DNA of 64,000 bases from Pseudodesulfovibrio pelocollis. Its GTDB lineage: Bacteria; Desulfobacterota; Desulfovibrionia; Desulfovibrionales; Desulfovibrionaceae. Location of the stretch: the NCBI RefSeq assembly GCF_030282845.1, contig NZ_JASTWE010000001.1, positions 124,001 through 188,000 of the forward strand, read 5' to 3'. The stretch's first letter is position 1; the number at the start of each line of letters is the position of its first letter. The translations under genes and the position numbers were made by a program. Positions 53,473 to 63,071 of the stretch are shown one piece after another. The notes under the pieces were generated by a model. The model did no database searches. It was given only the letters and a program-made list of their open reading frames with translations, and was not told where the DNA came from.

Positions 53473-54411
53473 TCAGTCCATGTAGATTATGACGGAACTC
53501 TGTTTGAGTTTCTCAAAGTACTCGTCGAAAATTGTTTCCCGCTTGGCCTCCATCAGCCTCTCGAAAATGGAATCGCGCACCTCCTCAAGGGGCACGAGCC
53601 TGTCCGAGGCGACGGAAACCGGTGAGAGCAGCGCCGTGTGGCCGCGCACCTGTAGGGGCTGTCCCACGCCACCCTGCTTGACGCCCTCGACGGACTCGCG
53701 CCAGTCGTCGGCCAGATCGGCCCAGTTGACCTCGCCGATGACGCCGCCCGAATCCTTGCCAGGGCCAACGCTGTATTTCTCAACCGCCTCGGCAAAGGTC
53801 ATCTCGCCGTCCTCGATGCGCTTCTTGACCTCGATGGCCGAGACATCCGCCGGGAGCATGATGATGGCCAGGGTGACCATCTTGTCGAGCACGTAGTTGT
53901 CTCGCCGGGCGTCGTACTCGTTCTGAATCTCCGTATCGGTGACCACTACCTTGCTGTGGACCATGTAGCCGAGCAGTTCCTGCTTCTCGATGATCCCCCG
54001 AAGCTTGTAGCGGAACTCCGGCATGGTCAGCCCGTCGCGCTTGATCGCCTCCTCGAATTCATCGGCGCTCAGGCCGCGCTCCTCACGCATCCGGCGTATC
54101 TCTTCATCCACCACTGAGTCGGACACCTCAATCTGGTATTGCCTGATCTCCTGCTTCATGAGCAGGTCGTTGACCATCCTCTCCAGCGTCTGCCGACGCA
54201 GGTCGGCCAGCTGTTTCTGCTCGGCCTGGGTCAGCTGCCGCCCCCTGATGGAGGCGAGGATGGGCCGCATCTCCTCATCAAGATCGTACTGGGTGATGAT
54301 GTCGGTGTTCACCTTGACCAGAATCCTGTCGTATATGTCACCCTGCGCCTTGGACTGCACGGGAAAAATCAGGAATGCCAGAAGGATGAACAAGAAAAAA
54401 CGTCGTGCCAC
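53473..54411 (-). CDS. SurA-type periplasmic peptidyl-prolyl isomerase
   Basis: A 312-residue outer-membrane-protein chaperone: signal peptide MARRFFLFILLAFLIFPVQSKAQ, a SurA_N chaperone domain (about 25-180) and one parvulin-type domain (about 180-280) in which FAEAVEKYSVGPGKDSGGVIGEV resembles the parvulin centre. E. coli SurA has two parvulin domains; here only one. The GTG at 54411 is preferred because GGGAG lies seven bases upstream and a signal peptide follows directly; the ATG at 54480 would add 23 residues. Confidence 0.85.
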   Translation of the reverse strand: MARRFFLFILLAFLIFPVQSKAQGDIYDRILVKVNTDIITQYDLDEEMRPILASIRGRQLTQAEQKQLADLRRQTLERMVNDLLMKQEIRQYQIEVSDSVVDEEIRRMREERGLSADEFEEAIKRDGLTMPEFRYKLRGIIEKQELLGYMVHSKVVVTDTEIQNEYDARRDNYVLDKMVTLAIIMLPADVSAIEVKKRIEDGEMTFAEAVEKYSVGPGKDSGGVIGEVNWADLADDWRESVEGVKQGGVGQPLQVRGHTALLSPVSVASDRLVPLEEVRDSIFERLMEAKRETIFDEYFEKLKQSSVIIYMD

Positions 54412-54502
54412 TGAGTATCTCCCAAAGGCCCCGGGGGGCTTGATTCGCTGATGGTGACGGATTCTAGTCTCTTTACGCATACTATGCAACGAACGCGCCG
54501 GG

Positions 54503-55648
54503 TTATCCGTTTTCGCCGTCATCAGGGGGTTCCTCGCCGTCGAGATCCTCCTCGGGCACGAACTCCTCCTCCGAACTCTCGTCCTCTCCGGCCATGTCTT
54601 CTCCGAACACGGCCTCGCCGGACGCATCGGCATCCTGGCTCTCATCCATGACGGGTGATACCGCCCGTTCCGGCTCCGGCCCCTCGGAATAGCCCTGTTC
54701 GGGCAGAAGCTCCAACCCGACCGGCGCGGATTCGTCCGAAGGAAGCAGATGGCTGCTGACCGAAATCCTGGCCCGGGCCACAGCCGTCTCAAGCCATGTG
54801 TCAAAGGCGTCCTGCAACTTGCGCTCGACCAGGGCGTTTTCCACCAGGGGGTAGGCCTGGGCCGGTTCGAGCACCTTGGCCGGGCTGCGCTCCAACAGAA
54901 CAAGAGCCTCGAAGCCGAACCGGTCGGTGAGCACCCCGCTGGCCTGCCCCGGAGCGACCCCGGTCAGGGCGTTTTTCCAGGTGGCGGACAGCCGCTCCTC
55001 CCGGATCATCACCTCGCGGGTCTCCACCTCGCCAAAGGCGGTGGTCAGGTCCAGTTGATCCCGCTCGGCCAGGAAGCGCTCCACGGCCTTGCTCACAATC
55101 TCTCGGCTGGGGCCGCGCACCACCAGGACACGTAACGATTCCGGCAGGTAGAAGTCCGAGATACGGTCGCGATAATACTGCTCGGCCTCGCGGTAGTCGA
55201 TCTTGATCTGCGGCCGCAGCACCTGATGAAAGAACTTGCGCATGGCCAGATGGTTGCGCAATTGGAGCCGCCACGCCTTGAGGTCAATGTATTCCTCCAC
55301 CAGCATCTGGTCAAAGGCGCCCTCGGGATAGTCGGCGCGCACCTCTTCCTCGGCCTTGAGCATCTCGTGGTCCGAGACGCCGATGTCACGTTTTTCAAGC
55401 TCCTGGACCACCAGTTCCTGCACGATGAGTTCCGTCAGGATCTCGCCGTACTCACTCTTGAGATTTTCCACGCTGGGCACATAGCCGCCCACAGCGTCCA
55501 CCTGGAACTGGTCGTGCTGGAATTCAAGCTGGGAGAGATAGATGGGCGCGCCATTGACGCGGGCCACCACCCCTATCTCTTCGGCCGGATTGGAACATCC
55601 GGCGAACAGGGCCACGGTCAGGAGAAGGATGGCGAGGTTGCGGAACAT
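54503..55648 (-). CDS. SurA_N-domain lipoprotein (parvulin-like)
   Basis: A 381-residue predicted lipoprotein: lipobox LFAGC, Cys18, after MFRNLAILLLTVALFAG. A SurA_N-type chaperone domain follows (VARVNGAPIYLSQLEFQHDQF; SEYGEILTELIVQELVVQELEKRDIGVSD), and a PpiC-like section, PSREIVSKAVERFLAERDQLD to TDRFGFEALVLLERSPAKV, though not all active-site residues are visible. The last 60 residues are strongly acidic, rich in Glu and Asp. GAGGGAG box. It precedes the SurA-type gene, so the two may cooperate in outer-membrane assembly. Confidence 0.8.
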   Translation of the reverse strand: MFRNLAILLLTVALFAGCSNPAEEIGVVARVNGAPIYLSQLEFQHDQFQVDAVGGYVPSVENLKSEYGEILTELIVQELVVQELEKRDIGVSDHEMLKAEEEVRADYPEGAFDQMLVEEYIDLKAWRLQLRNHLAMRKFFHQVLRPQIKIDYREAEQYYRDRISDFYLPESLRVLVVRGPSREIVSKAVERFLAERDQLDLTTAFGEVETREVMIREERLSATWKNALTGVAPGQASGVLTDRFGFEALVLLERSPAKVLEPAQAYPLVENALVERKLQDAFDTWLETAVARARISVSSHLLPSDESAPVGLELLPEQGYSEGPEPERAVSPVMDESQDADASGEAVFGEDMAGEDESSEEEFVPEEDLDGEEPPDDGENG

Positions 55649-55661
55649 GGGCTCCCTCGGG

Positions 55662-58600
55662 CTAGGATTCCCGCGGTTTGGCGGCCGCCGCATCGAGCAG
55701 TTCTTCCAGCTCGGCGGCCGTGTTTTCAAGGGCAAGGCGCGTGGACCCGGCATCGGCGTATCTGACCTCAAGCTTGGCCGGGGGCAGCAGCCTGGCCCGG
55801 CCGTCGCGCCGGGCCACCCAGTCGAGCAGCGCCTGGGTGCTCACGGCGGGCGCACCGTCGCCCCAGGAAACGACCGCCCGGGCGGGATACAGCTCGGCCC
55901 GGGCCGCGCGCAGCCGCGACAGCGTCTGCTTGAGGCGCAGCACGCCCAGGAATGTTTCCAGCTCCGGGGCTGGATGGCCGAACCGGTCGCGCATCTCGGC
56001 CTCAAGCTCGCGCAGGGCCGTCTCGTCCCGGGCCGACGAGAGCGCCCGGTAGTAGCGCAGCCGCTCGCGGGCATCCGGGATGCTTGAGGCCGGGATATGG
56101 GCCTCGAAGACGAAATTGAGTTCCGGCTCGCTGGCCCTGATCTCGGTCTCGCCGCGCACCCTCCGCACCTCTTCCTCAAGCATCTCCAGGAAGAGGTCAA
56201 GCCCGACCTTGGCTATCTGGCCGGACTGGGCCTCGCCGAGGATGTTGCCCGCGCCACGCAGGCGCAGATCCTCCATGGCGATCTTGAAACCTGCTCCCAG
56301 ATAATCCATGTCCAGAATGATACGCAAGCGTTTGCGCACGGTTTCGCTGAGGTCGTCGATGCTCGGGACGACGAAATAGGCATAGGCCTGCCGCTCGCTG
56401 CGCCCCACCCTGCCGCGCAGCTGATAGAGTTGCCCCAGGCCGAAGAGCTGGGCCTGATCCACAATGAGGGTGTTGGCATTGGGGAAATCCAGCCCGGACT
56501 CCACGATGGCCGTACACACCAGCACATCCACCTCGCCGTGCCAGAAGCCGCGCATGGCCTCCTCAAGCCCCTTCTCGTTCATCTGGCCGTGGGCCATGCC
56601 CACCCGGGCGTCGGGGGCCAGTTCGCGCACGAATTCGACCACCCGCTCCAGGCCGTTGACCCGGTTGTAGACCCAGTAGACCTGTCCGCCCCGGTCCAGT
56701 TCGCGGCGCAGCACCCCGCGCAGGGCCTCGGCGTCGCGCTCTGTGATGGCCGTTTCCACGGGCTTGCGGTCGAGGGGCGGCGTCTCGATGACCGAAAGCC
56801 CCCGGATGCCCGAGAGGGAGAGCTGCAAGGTGCGGGGGATTGGCGTGGCCGTCAGGGTCAGTACGTCGATGTTCTGCCGGAAATGCTTGAGCCGCTCCTT
56901 GTGCTTGACGCCGAACCGCTGCTCCTCGTCGAGGATGAGCAGGCCGAGGTTGGGCAGCTCCACATCCTTGGACAGGATGCGATGGGTGCCGATGAGGATG
57001 TCCAGCTCGCCACGGCTCGCGGCCTGGAGCACCGTCTTCTGGCGCTTGGGAGGCACGAATCGGCTGAGCAGCCCGATGCGCACGGGAAAGCCCTCCATGC
57101 GCTTGGTGAAGGTCTGGTAATGCTGCTCGGCCAGCACCGTGGTCGGGCAGAGCAGGGCCGTCTGCATTCCCTCCAGGGCGGCGCGGAAGGCGGCGCGCAG
57201 GGCCACCTCGGTCTTGCCGAAACCCACGTCGCCGCAGACCAGCCGGTCCATGGGCTCGGGTTTTTCCATGTCGCGGAACACGTCGCGCACGGCCTTGTCC
57301 TGGTCAGGGGTCTCCTCGAAGCCGAAGGTGGCCTCGAACTCGGCGTACATGTCATCGGGCGGCCCGTAGGAATAGCCCTTGCCCACCCGGCGGAAGGCGT
57401 ACATCTCAACCAGATCGTGGGCGATCTTCTCCACCGCCTTGCGCACCCGGGCCGTGGTGGCGCTCCAGCGGGTGCCGCCCAGCTTGTCCAGGGCGGGCTG
57501 GCGGGCTCCCTCCGGGCCCTTGAAGCGCTGCACGAGGTTGAGCCGGTCCACGGGCAGGTAGAGCTTGTCCTCGCCCGCGAAGAAGAGCAGCAGGTAGTCG
57601 TTGGCCGCGTCGCCGATGTTCATGTGGTGCAGGCCGCCGAACTGGGCCAGACCGTAGTCGCGATGCACCAGCAGGTCGCCGTCGGCCAGGTCCTCGTAGC
57701 GGTCAAGGCCCTGGAAGGCCGTGTCACGGACGGTGTGCGCCCGGGTCGGCTCTGGCTGGAGCACTTCCTCGCCCAGGATGCGCGTGCGGCTCCAGGCCAG
57801 TTCCATGCCCTTGCGCAACGGCGAGACCAGGGCGAACAGCCCGCCGGAACCCGGGGCGTATTCAAGAGAAATGGGCAGTTGCTCGGGCTCGGCCATGCCC
57901 AGGAACTTGGCCCGCGAGCGTTCGGAGCGGAAGCTGAGAATGGTCCGAAAACCCGCCCTGCTCCATTCCCTGAGCCCGGTGACCAGGGCCGACCACGGAC
58001 GGCGAGACGCCTCGGGCTGCCAGAAGATGTCGGTGAAATCGCTGTAGGGTGTTTCGGCCAGACCGATGCCGTTCTTGTCCCGACCGACGGTCAGTTCCTC
58101 GAAAACCAGCTGCGGGGCGTCGCGCCAGGCCGTGCGCGCCCCCTCGTGGGAACGGCAGAAGAAGCGCAGGGGCCAGCGCACCCCCTTCTGGCGCAATTCC
58201 TCGTCGATAAAATCGCGCCATGCCTGATCCTGGTCCTCCAGCCGCGCCCGCAGGTCGCCGGAGAGCAGGAAGGCGGCGTCCTCGGGAAAGTGGCGCTCAA
58301 TGCCCACCGAGTCGGGATAGTACATGCCGGGCCAGTAGTTGCCATCGCCCGCATCGAGCCGCCCGAGCAGCGCGGACTCCTCTGCCGCGCCCATCTCGCC
58401 GGTGCGGCGCAGCCGGTTCCAGACCTCGCGCGCCTTGTCCGCATGGTCGCCGGAGGTGATGCCCGGGGCCACGGGCAGCAGCACGGCCTCTGTTAGATCG
58501 GCCCGGGATCGCTGGCTGGCCGGGTCGAAGAGGCGGATCTCCTCGATGGCGTCGCCGAAGAATTCAAGGCGCAGGGGCAGGTCGTAGCCCGGGGCGTGGA

Positions 58601-59138
58601 TATCGAGGATATCGCCGCGCATGGCCATCTCGCCCGGCCCGGAGACGATCTTTCGCCGCATGTAGCCCCAGGACACGAGCTGCTCCAGCAGGATGTCCGG
58701 GGACATTTCCTCGCCCCTGGTCAGGGCCACCCAGTTTTCGCGCACCACCGATGCCGCAGGCCAGTGCGGCAGGAGGTTGTCCGCGGTCATGAGCACTCCA
58801 AGGGGGCGCCTGCCATAGGTCAGCCCGTAGAGCGCGGCCCAGCGCTCACTCCAGGCCTGGGCCTCGGGCTGGCGGGGCAGATACGGAGGCAGGAAGACCC
58901 AGTCCCGCTCCCAGGAGGGGGCGTATTTCTCCCCCCCCGAGCGCGAGAAGAGGGTCAGCAGCGCGCGCACCTGCTTGAATTCCTGCACGCCGGGCACCAC
59001 CACGACCGCGCTGCGGCCCAGGTCGAGCATGGTGCGGGCAATCAGCGCCTGGGTGCCCGGCCCGCCCTTGAAGACGCGCAGGGTCTGGGTTTTGCCCGCA
59101 ATGAAATCGGTGATTGCACCTGGAAGAATGGATGACAT
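55662..59138 (-). CDS. mfd: Transcription-repair coupling factor Mfd
   Basis: A 1158-residue ATPase that removes stalled RNA polymerase and recruits UvrA. UvrB-like N-terminal modules (about 1-330), RNA polymerase interaction domain (VHRDYGLAQFGGLHHM; around 490), then a RecG-like motor with Walker A GDVGFGKTEVALRAAF and the helicase motif DEEQRFGVKHKE. The TRG and D7 regions close the protein. Weak ribosome site at the ATG 59138. The first gene of the long minus-strand run. Confidence 0.97.
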   Translation of the reverse strand: MSSILPGAITDFIAGKTQTLRVFKGGPGTQALIARTMLDLGRSAVVVVPGVQEFKQVRALLTLFSRSGGEKYAPSWERDWVFLPPYLPRQPEAQAWSERWAALYGLTYGRRPLGVLMTADNLLPHWPAASVVRENWVALTRGEEMSPDILLEQLVSWGYMRRKIVSGPGEMAMRGDILDIHAPGYDLPLRLEFFGDAIEEIRLFDPASQRSRADLTEAVLLPVAPGITSGDHADKAREVWNRLRRTGEMGAAEESALLGRLDAGDGNYWPGMYYPDSVGIERHFPEDAAFLLSGDLRARLEDQDQAWRDFIDEELRQKGVRWPLRFFCRSHEGARTAWRDAPQLVFEELTVGRDKNGIGLAETPYSDFTDIFWQPEASRRPWSALVTGLREWSRAGFRTILSFRSERSRAKFLGMAEPEQLPISLEYAPGSGGLFALVSPLRKGMELAWSRTRILGEEVLQPEPTRAHTVRDTAFQGLDRYEDLADGDLLVHRDYGLAQFGGLHHMNIGDAANDYLLLFFAGEDKLYLPVDRLNLVQRFKGPEGARQPALDKLGGTRWSATTARVRKAVEKIAHDLVEMYAFRRVGKGYSYGPPDDMYAEFEATFGFEETPDQDKAVRDVFRDMEKPEPMDRLVCGDVGFGKTEVALRAAFRAALEGMQTALLCPTTVLAEQHYQTFTKRMEGFPVRIGLLSRFVPPKRQKTVLQAASRGELDILIGTHRILSKDVELPNLGLLILDEEQRFGVKHKERLKHFRQNIDVLTLTATPIPRTLQLSLSGIRGLSVIETPPLDRKPVETAITERDAEALRGVLRRELDRGGQVYWVYNRVNGLERVVEFVRELAPDARVGMAHGQMNEKGLEEAMRGFWHGEVDVLVCTAIVESGLDFPNANTLIVDQAQLFGLGQLYQLRGRVGRSERQAYAYFVVPSIDDLSETVRKRLRIILDMDYLGAGFKIAMEDLRLRGAGNILGEAQSGQIAKVGLDLFLEMLEEEVRRVRGETEIRASEPELNFVFEAHIPASSIPDARERLRYYRALSSARDETALRELEAEMRDRFGHPAPELETFLGVLRLKQTLSRLRAARAELYPARAVVSWGDGAPAVSTQALLDWVARRDGRARLLPPAKLEVRYADAGSTRLALENTAAELEELLDAAAAKPRES

Positions 59139-59179
59139 GAATGTGACCGGCGCGGCTCGGGTTTGTGGAATGAAAACTG

Positions 59180-59216
59180 AAAAACCGCCTCTTCCCTATC
59201 GGGAGCAGGGCGGCTT
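59180..59216 (-). terminator. Terminator after the second cheW
   Basis: On the minus strand a CCGCC/GGCGG hairpin with inner CCC/GGG pairs, followed by TTTTTC. It lies 23 bp after the cheW stop. Confidence 0.6.
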
Positions 59217-59239
59217 GTCACCATGAAATTTCCCGGGGA

Positions 59240-59740
59240 TCACACGCCGGTCAGGGCTTCCTTCTCGTCGCTGTCGAGCAGGGAATTGAGATCGAGCAGA
59301 ATGAGCAGCCGCTCGTCGAGCTTGCCCACGCCGTCGATGTAGTCGGCGTCCATGCCCGCCACCACGGGCGGCGGGGGCTGGACGGCGTTGGCCGGAAGCC
59401 GCAGCACCTCGGACACGGCATCGACCACGAAACCGACGATGATCATGTCTATCTCGATGACGATAATGCGGGTGTACTTGTCGTGCTCCTTGGAGCGCAG
59501 GCCAAAGCGGCTGCGCATGTCCACGATGGGGATGACCTTGCCGCGCAGGTTGATGACGCCCTCGACAAAGACCGGGGCGCGGGGAACCTTGGTGATCTCC
59601 ATGGTGCGGATTATCTCCTGCACCTGAAGGATGTTCACCCCGAACTCCTCCTCGCCGATGCTGAAGGTGACGAGTTGGATGAGTTCCAGATCGGCCTCGA
59701 CCTCGTCGGCATCGTACTTGGACTCGACTTGTATGTTCAT
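59240..59740 (-). CDS. cheW: CheW chemotaxis coupling protein (second copy)
   Basis: A 166-residue CheW with FSIGEEEFGVNILQVQEII, RGVINLRGKVIPIVDMR... in the variant GVINLRGKVIPIVDMRSRFG, and VVDAVSEVLRLP. The ATG at 59740 has GAGGT at short spacing; the in-frame ATG at 59773 has none. It is in the mid-40s percent range of shared short motifs with the copy at 13.3 kb only by eye, so they are likely separate paralogs serving different receptor arrays. No receptor or CheA adjoins. Confidence 0.88.
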   Translation of the reverse strand: MNIQVESKYDADEVEADLELIQLVTFSIGEEEFGVNILQVQEIIRTMEITKVPRAPVFVEGVINLRGKVIPIVDMRSRFGLRSKEHDKYTRIIVIEIDMIIVGFVVDAVSEVLRLPANAVQPPPPVVAGMDADYIDGVGKLDERLLILLDLNSLLDSDEKEALTGV

Positions 59741-59959
59741 TGCGACCTCGTCGGCAGCCCTCATCAAGGGCACAGGCTGTTTTTTTCAGTCAAAACAATC
59801 TGTCAACCGGCGTCAGCTTTGTCAATGGAAATATCCCGGCAACCCCCGCAGGACGCCCGGCCGCGCCCATCGGAACCGTCCCGCCACCCGGGCGCGGCCC
59901 TGCGTCGATGCGGTTATACCGTGTCGCGGGCAAAGTCTTGTTGACGAGGCTGGCATAAA

Positions 59960-59974
59960 GGACTAACTTAGTCC
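59960..59974. promoter_or_regulatory. Palindrome GGACTAA-C-TTAGTCC in a promoter region
   Basis: Perfect seven-base arms around one base, 63 bases before a small gene. TTGACG at 59941-59946 with a 17-base spacer gives TAACTT as -10, inside the palindrome, so it could be an operator. TAAAG at 59956 could also be a sigma-28 -35. Confidence 0.4.
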
Positions 59975-60036
59975 AAACGAAACACCTATAGGGTTGATTT
60001 TTTTAATAATTCTTACACAAGGAAGGACCGCGCAGC

Positions 60037-60252
60037 ATGGGTCAGTACGCCTCCTTCAACGACCAATGTTCCCTCGAAGCCCAGGTGAAGAACCTGGCCG
60101 ACGAGGAGCTACTCGACTTCTGGGAAGAAACCCAACAACTTGCGAGAATGCAGGATCAGTCGGAACAACTGGATGTCGAATACAACCCGGAATACGAGCG
60201 GGTCATCCTCCAGGAGTTGCAGTACCGCACCTGTTTCAAAGGTCAATTCTGA
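60037..60252 (+). CDS. Small protein of unknown function, 71 residues
   Basis: I do not recognise this protein. It is acidic and helical, rich in Glu and Gln (VKNLADEELLDFWEETQQLARMQDQSEQL), with a C-terminal TCFKGQF. GGAAGGA precedes the ATG and a strong terminator follows, so it is a real single-gene unit. Two Cys occur (one at the start, one near the end). Palindromic sequence lies in its promoter. Confidence 0.7.
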   Translation: MGQYASFNDQCSLEAQVKNLADEELLDFWEETQQLARMQDQSEQLDVEYNPEYERVILQELQYRTCFKGQF

Positions 60253-60270
60253 TTCCGCCCGCCCAGGCAG

Positions 60271-60313
60271 AAAAAAACTCCCCGTCCCTCAGTTGAGGAA
60301 CGGGGAGTTTTTT
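60271..60313. terminator. Bidirectional terminator before the ugd stop
   Basis: Long hairpin with arms AAAAAACTCCCCGT and ACGGGGAGTTTTTT and inner CTCA/TGAG pairs, T-runs on both strands. It separates the small gene (plus) and ugd (minus). Confidence 0.92.
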
Positions 60314-60333
60314 ATCGTCCTGCTGATGCCGGA

Positions 60334-61671
60334 CTACAGGACCGGCGTACGGCCGATGCTGAAGTAGGCGAACCCCTCCCGGCCCATGCGCGCGGGCTGG
60401 TAGAGGTTGCGGCCGTCAAAGACCACCGGGGCCGCGAGCAGGGCGCGTATCCTCGCGAATTCCGGGTTGCGGAACTGGTTCCAGTCCGTGACCACGGCCA
60501 GGGCGTCGGCCCCGGCCAGCATCTCGTACTGATTGTCCACTATCTCCAGATTGGGCAGATGGCCCAGTTCCTCCCTGGCGCGCCCGCCCGCCACCGGGTC
60601 AAAGGCGCGGACCCGCATGCCCAGGCCGGTCAGGTCCTTGATCACCTCGATGGACGAGGCCTCGCGGATGTCGTCGGTATTGGCCTTGAAGGCGATGCCC
60701 CACAGGGCCAGGGTGCGTCCGGCCACACCGCCCTGCTCGGCGAAGTAGGCGATGATCTTGTCGGCCAGCACATGCTTCTGGGCGTTGTTGACCTCGTCCA
60801 CCGAGCGAATCAGCCGGGCGTCGTAGCCGTGGTCGCCCGCAGTACTGATGAGGGCCTTGACGTCCTTGGGAAAGCACGAGCCGCCGTAGCCCACGCCAGG
60901 ATAGATGAAGCTGTAGCCGATGCGGCTGTCCGAGCCGATGCCCATGCGCACTTCGCTGACATCGGCCCCCACCCGCTCGCAGATGTTGGCGATCTCGTTG
61001 ATGAAGGATATCTTGGTGGCCAGCATGCAGTTGGCCGCGTACTTGGTCATCTCCGCGCTGCGCACGCCCATGACGATGAGCTTGTCGCGGCTGCGGGCAA
61101 AGGGGGCGTAGAGCGCGCCGAGCACCTTGGCCGAGTTCTCGTCGTCGCTGCCCACGATGACCCGGTCGGGCTTCATGAAGTCGCCCACCGCGTCGCCCTC
61201 CTTGAGGAACTCGGGGTTGGAGACCACGTCAAAGGGAATGTCCACGCCACGCTTGCCGAGTTCTTCTGCGATGATGGCGCGGACCCGGTCTGCCGTGCCC
61301 ACCGGGACGGTTGACTTGTCCACCACGATCTTGGGCGCGGTCATGCGCTGGCCGATCTCGCGGGCCACGGCCTCGACATAGGAGAGATCGCAGGTGCCGT
61401 CATCGGCCTGGGGAGTGCCCACGGTGATGAAGAGCACCTCGGAATCGGCCATCCCCTCTTCGAGACTGGTGGTGAAATGCAGCCGGTCCTGCTCGGTGTT
61501 GCGGCGCACCAGTTCCTCAAGCCCCGGCTCATAGATATGGACCTTGCAGGCCTTGAGGGTCTCGATCACCTTGGGATTGACGTCCACGCAGGCGACCCTG
61601 TTGCCCATTTCGGCGAAGCAGGCGGCGGAGACGAGCCCCACGTAGCCTGTGCCGACGATGCATACGTTCAT
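60334..61671 (-). CDS. ugd: UDP-glucose 6-dehydrogenase
   Basis: A 445-residue NAD-dependent enzyme making UDP-glucuronate for polysaccharides. MNVCIVGTGYVGLVSAACFAE is its Rossmann start, STVPVGTADRVR and YPGVGYGGSCFPKDVKALI (the active-site Cys) and the C-terminal WGIAFKANTDDIREASS follow. The ATG has a GGGAG box. A TTGACA promoter lies upstream. Confidence 0.96.
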   Translation of the reverse strand: MNVCIVGTGYVGLVSAACFAEMGNRVACVDVNPKVIETLKACKVHIYEPGLEELVRRNTEQDRLHFTTSLEEGMADSEVLFITVGTPQADDGTCDLSYVEAVAREIGQRMTAPKIVVDKSTVPVGTADRVRAIIAEELGKRGVDIPFDVVSNPEFLKEGDAVGDFMKPDRVIVGSDDENSAKVLGALYAPFARSRDKLIVMGVRSAEMTKYAANCMLATKISFINEIANICERVGADVSEVRMGIGSDSRIGYSFIYPGVGYGGSCFPKDVKALISTAGDHGYDARLIRSVDEVNNAQKHVLADKIIAYFAEQGGVAGRTLALWGIAFKANTDDIREASSIEVIKDLTGLGMRVRAFDPVAGGRAREELGHLPNLEIVDNQYEMLAGADALAVVTDWNQFRNPEFARIRALLAAPVVFDGRNLYQPARMGREGFAYFSIGRTPVL

Positions 61672-61717
61672 TGAAGAATGACTCCCGTGATAAGGGTTTG
61701 CTCGTTTTCAGGCCAAG

Positions 61718-61747
61718 GCGATACCTTTAGTGCGCTTTTGCTGTCAA
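61718..61747 (-). promoter_or_regulatory. Candidate promoter of ugd
   Basis: Minus-strand TTGACA (61747-61742), 18-base spacer, TATCGC (61723-61718), about 45 bases before the ugd ATG. Confidence 0.45.
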
Positions 61748-61837
61748 CTCGAAGGAGCGACACCACAGGTTGCCATTTGCGGCCGGAAAACGTAATCAAC
61801 GGGGATAGCACGACATCATTCACCGGAGGAAAGACGA

Positions 61838-62563
61838 ATGCCGTCACTCACCGTCAACGTCGATCATGTGGCCACCTTGAGGCAGGCCAGAATGGGCATC
61901 GAGCCCGAACCCGTGACCGCCGCATACATGGCCGAACTGGCCGGGGCCACCGGCATCATCGTCCATCTGCGCGAGGACCGTCGGCACATCCAGGACCGCG
62001 ACGTGGAACTCATCCGCAGGACCTGCAACACCCGCCTGCACCTGGAGATGGCCGCCACCGAAGAGATGCGGACCATCGCCCTGGACATCGCCCCGGAGAT
62101 CGTCTGCCTCGTGCCCGAGAAACGGCAGGAGCTGACCACCGAGGGCGGGCTCAACTGCGTGGGCCGCGAAGGCGAGCTGGCCGACTATCTCGTCCCCCTG
62201 CACGAGCGGGGCATCCGCTCCAGCCTGTTCATCGACGCCGACCCGGCCCAGATCAAGGCCGCAGCAGCCACGGGCACCGAGTTCGTGGAGATCCACACCG
62301 GCCACTACGCCGACGCCAAGGACATCCGCGACCGGAACAGGGAGCTGGCCTCCATCCTGGAGGGCATCCGCATCGCCCGCTCCCTGGGACTCAAGGTCAA
62401 CCTCGGCCACGGGCTCAACTACCGCAACGTGCTCGCCTTCAGCCATGTCGAGGGCGTCAGCGAATACTCCATCGGCCACGCCATCATGGCCAAGGCCATC
62501 TTTGTGGGCCTGGACCGCGCCGTGCGCGACATGGTGGCCATCATCCGCACCTTCGCGGACTGA
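61838..62563 (+). CDS. pdxJ: Pyridoxine 5'-phosphate synthase
   Basis: Makes PNP from 1-deoxyxylulose 5-phosphate and 3-amino-2-oxopropyl phosphate. A 241-residue barrel: [17 protein letters not shown] (His of the active site), [20 protein letters not shown] and [16 protein letters not shown] before the ATG. First gene of pdxJ-acpS-nnr. Confidence 0.97.
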   Translation: MPSLTVNVDHVATLRQARMGIEPEPVTAAYMAELAGATGIIVHLREDRRHIQDRDVELIRRTCNTRLHLEMAATEEMRTIALDIAPEIVCLVPEKRQELTTEGGLNCVGREGELADYLVPLHERGIRSSLFIDADPAQIKAAAATGTEFVEIHTGHYADAKDIRDRNRELASILEGIRIARSLGLKVNLGHGLNYRNVLAFSHVEGVSEYSIGHAIMAKAIFVGLDRAVRDMVAIIRTFAD

Positions 62564-62585
62564 CCGACGGACACCGGGAGCATCC

Positions 62586-62969
62586 ATGATCAAGGGACTC
62601 GGCCTCGACCTGACCGAACTGCACCGCATCCGCGAGACCTGGAACCGGTTTGGCAGCAGGTTCGCGGAAAAGATACTGACCGAGCGCGAGCTGGCGCAGC
62701 TGCCCCGGCACGATCCCGTGCCCAGGCTGGCCGCCCTGTTCGCTGGCAAGGAGGCGGCGGTCAAGGCGCTGGGCACCGGCTTTGCCGACGGCGTCCATTT
62801 CAAGTGCGTGGAAATCCTGCACGCCGAGAGCGGCAAGCCGGGCATCAGCTTCCTCCACCGGGGACGCGAGGTCTGCGAGCGGCTCGGCGTCACGGCGGCG
62901 CACATCTCCCTGACCCACTCCCGCGACACGGCCGCCGCCACCGTGGTGCTGGAGGGCGATTCCCGCTGA
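62586..62969 (+). CDS. acpS: Holo-[acyl-carrier-protein] synthase
   Basis: Transfers phosphopantetheine from CoA to ACP. 127 residues: GLGLDLTELHRI, with the Mg-binding Asp, FAGKEAAVKALGTG, with the Glu, and AAHISLTHSRDTAAATVVLE at the end. ATG at 62586 with GGGAG box, 22 bases after pdxJ. Long in-frame extension overlaps pdxJ and is rejected. Confidence 0.94.
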   Translation: MIKGLGLDLTELHRIRETWNRFGSRFAEKILTERELAQLPRHDPVPRLAALFAGKEAAVKALGTGFADGVHFKCVEILHAESGKPGISFLHRGREVCERLGVTAAHISLTHSRDTAAATVVLEGDSR

Positions 62970-63071
62970 CCCAGGACAGGTCGTTGACAATCTCTCAACC
63001 GCAGGTGCTTCAAAACAGTGTTACGCCACGCAGCAGATCGCCGTTTTTCAACAACCTGCCAAGGAGGCCCG

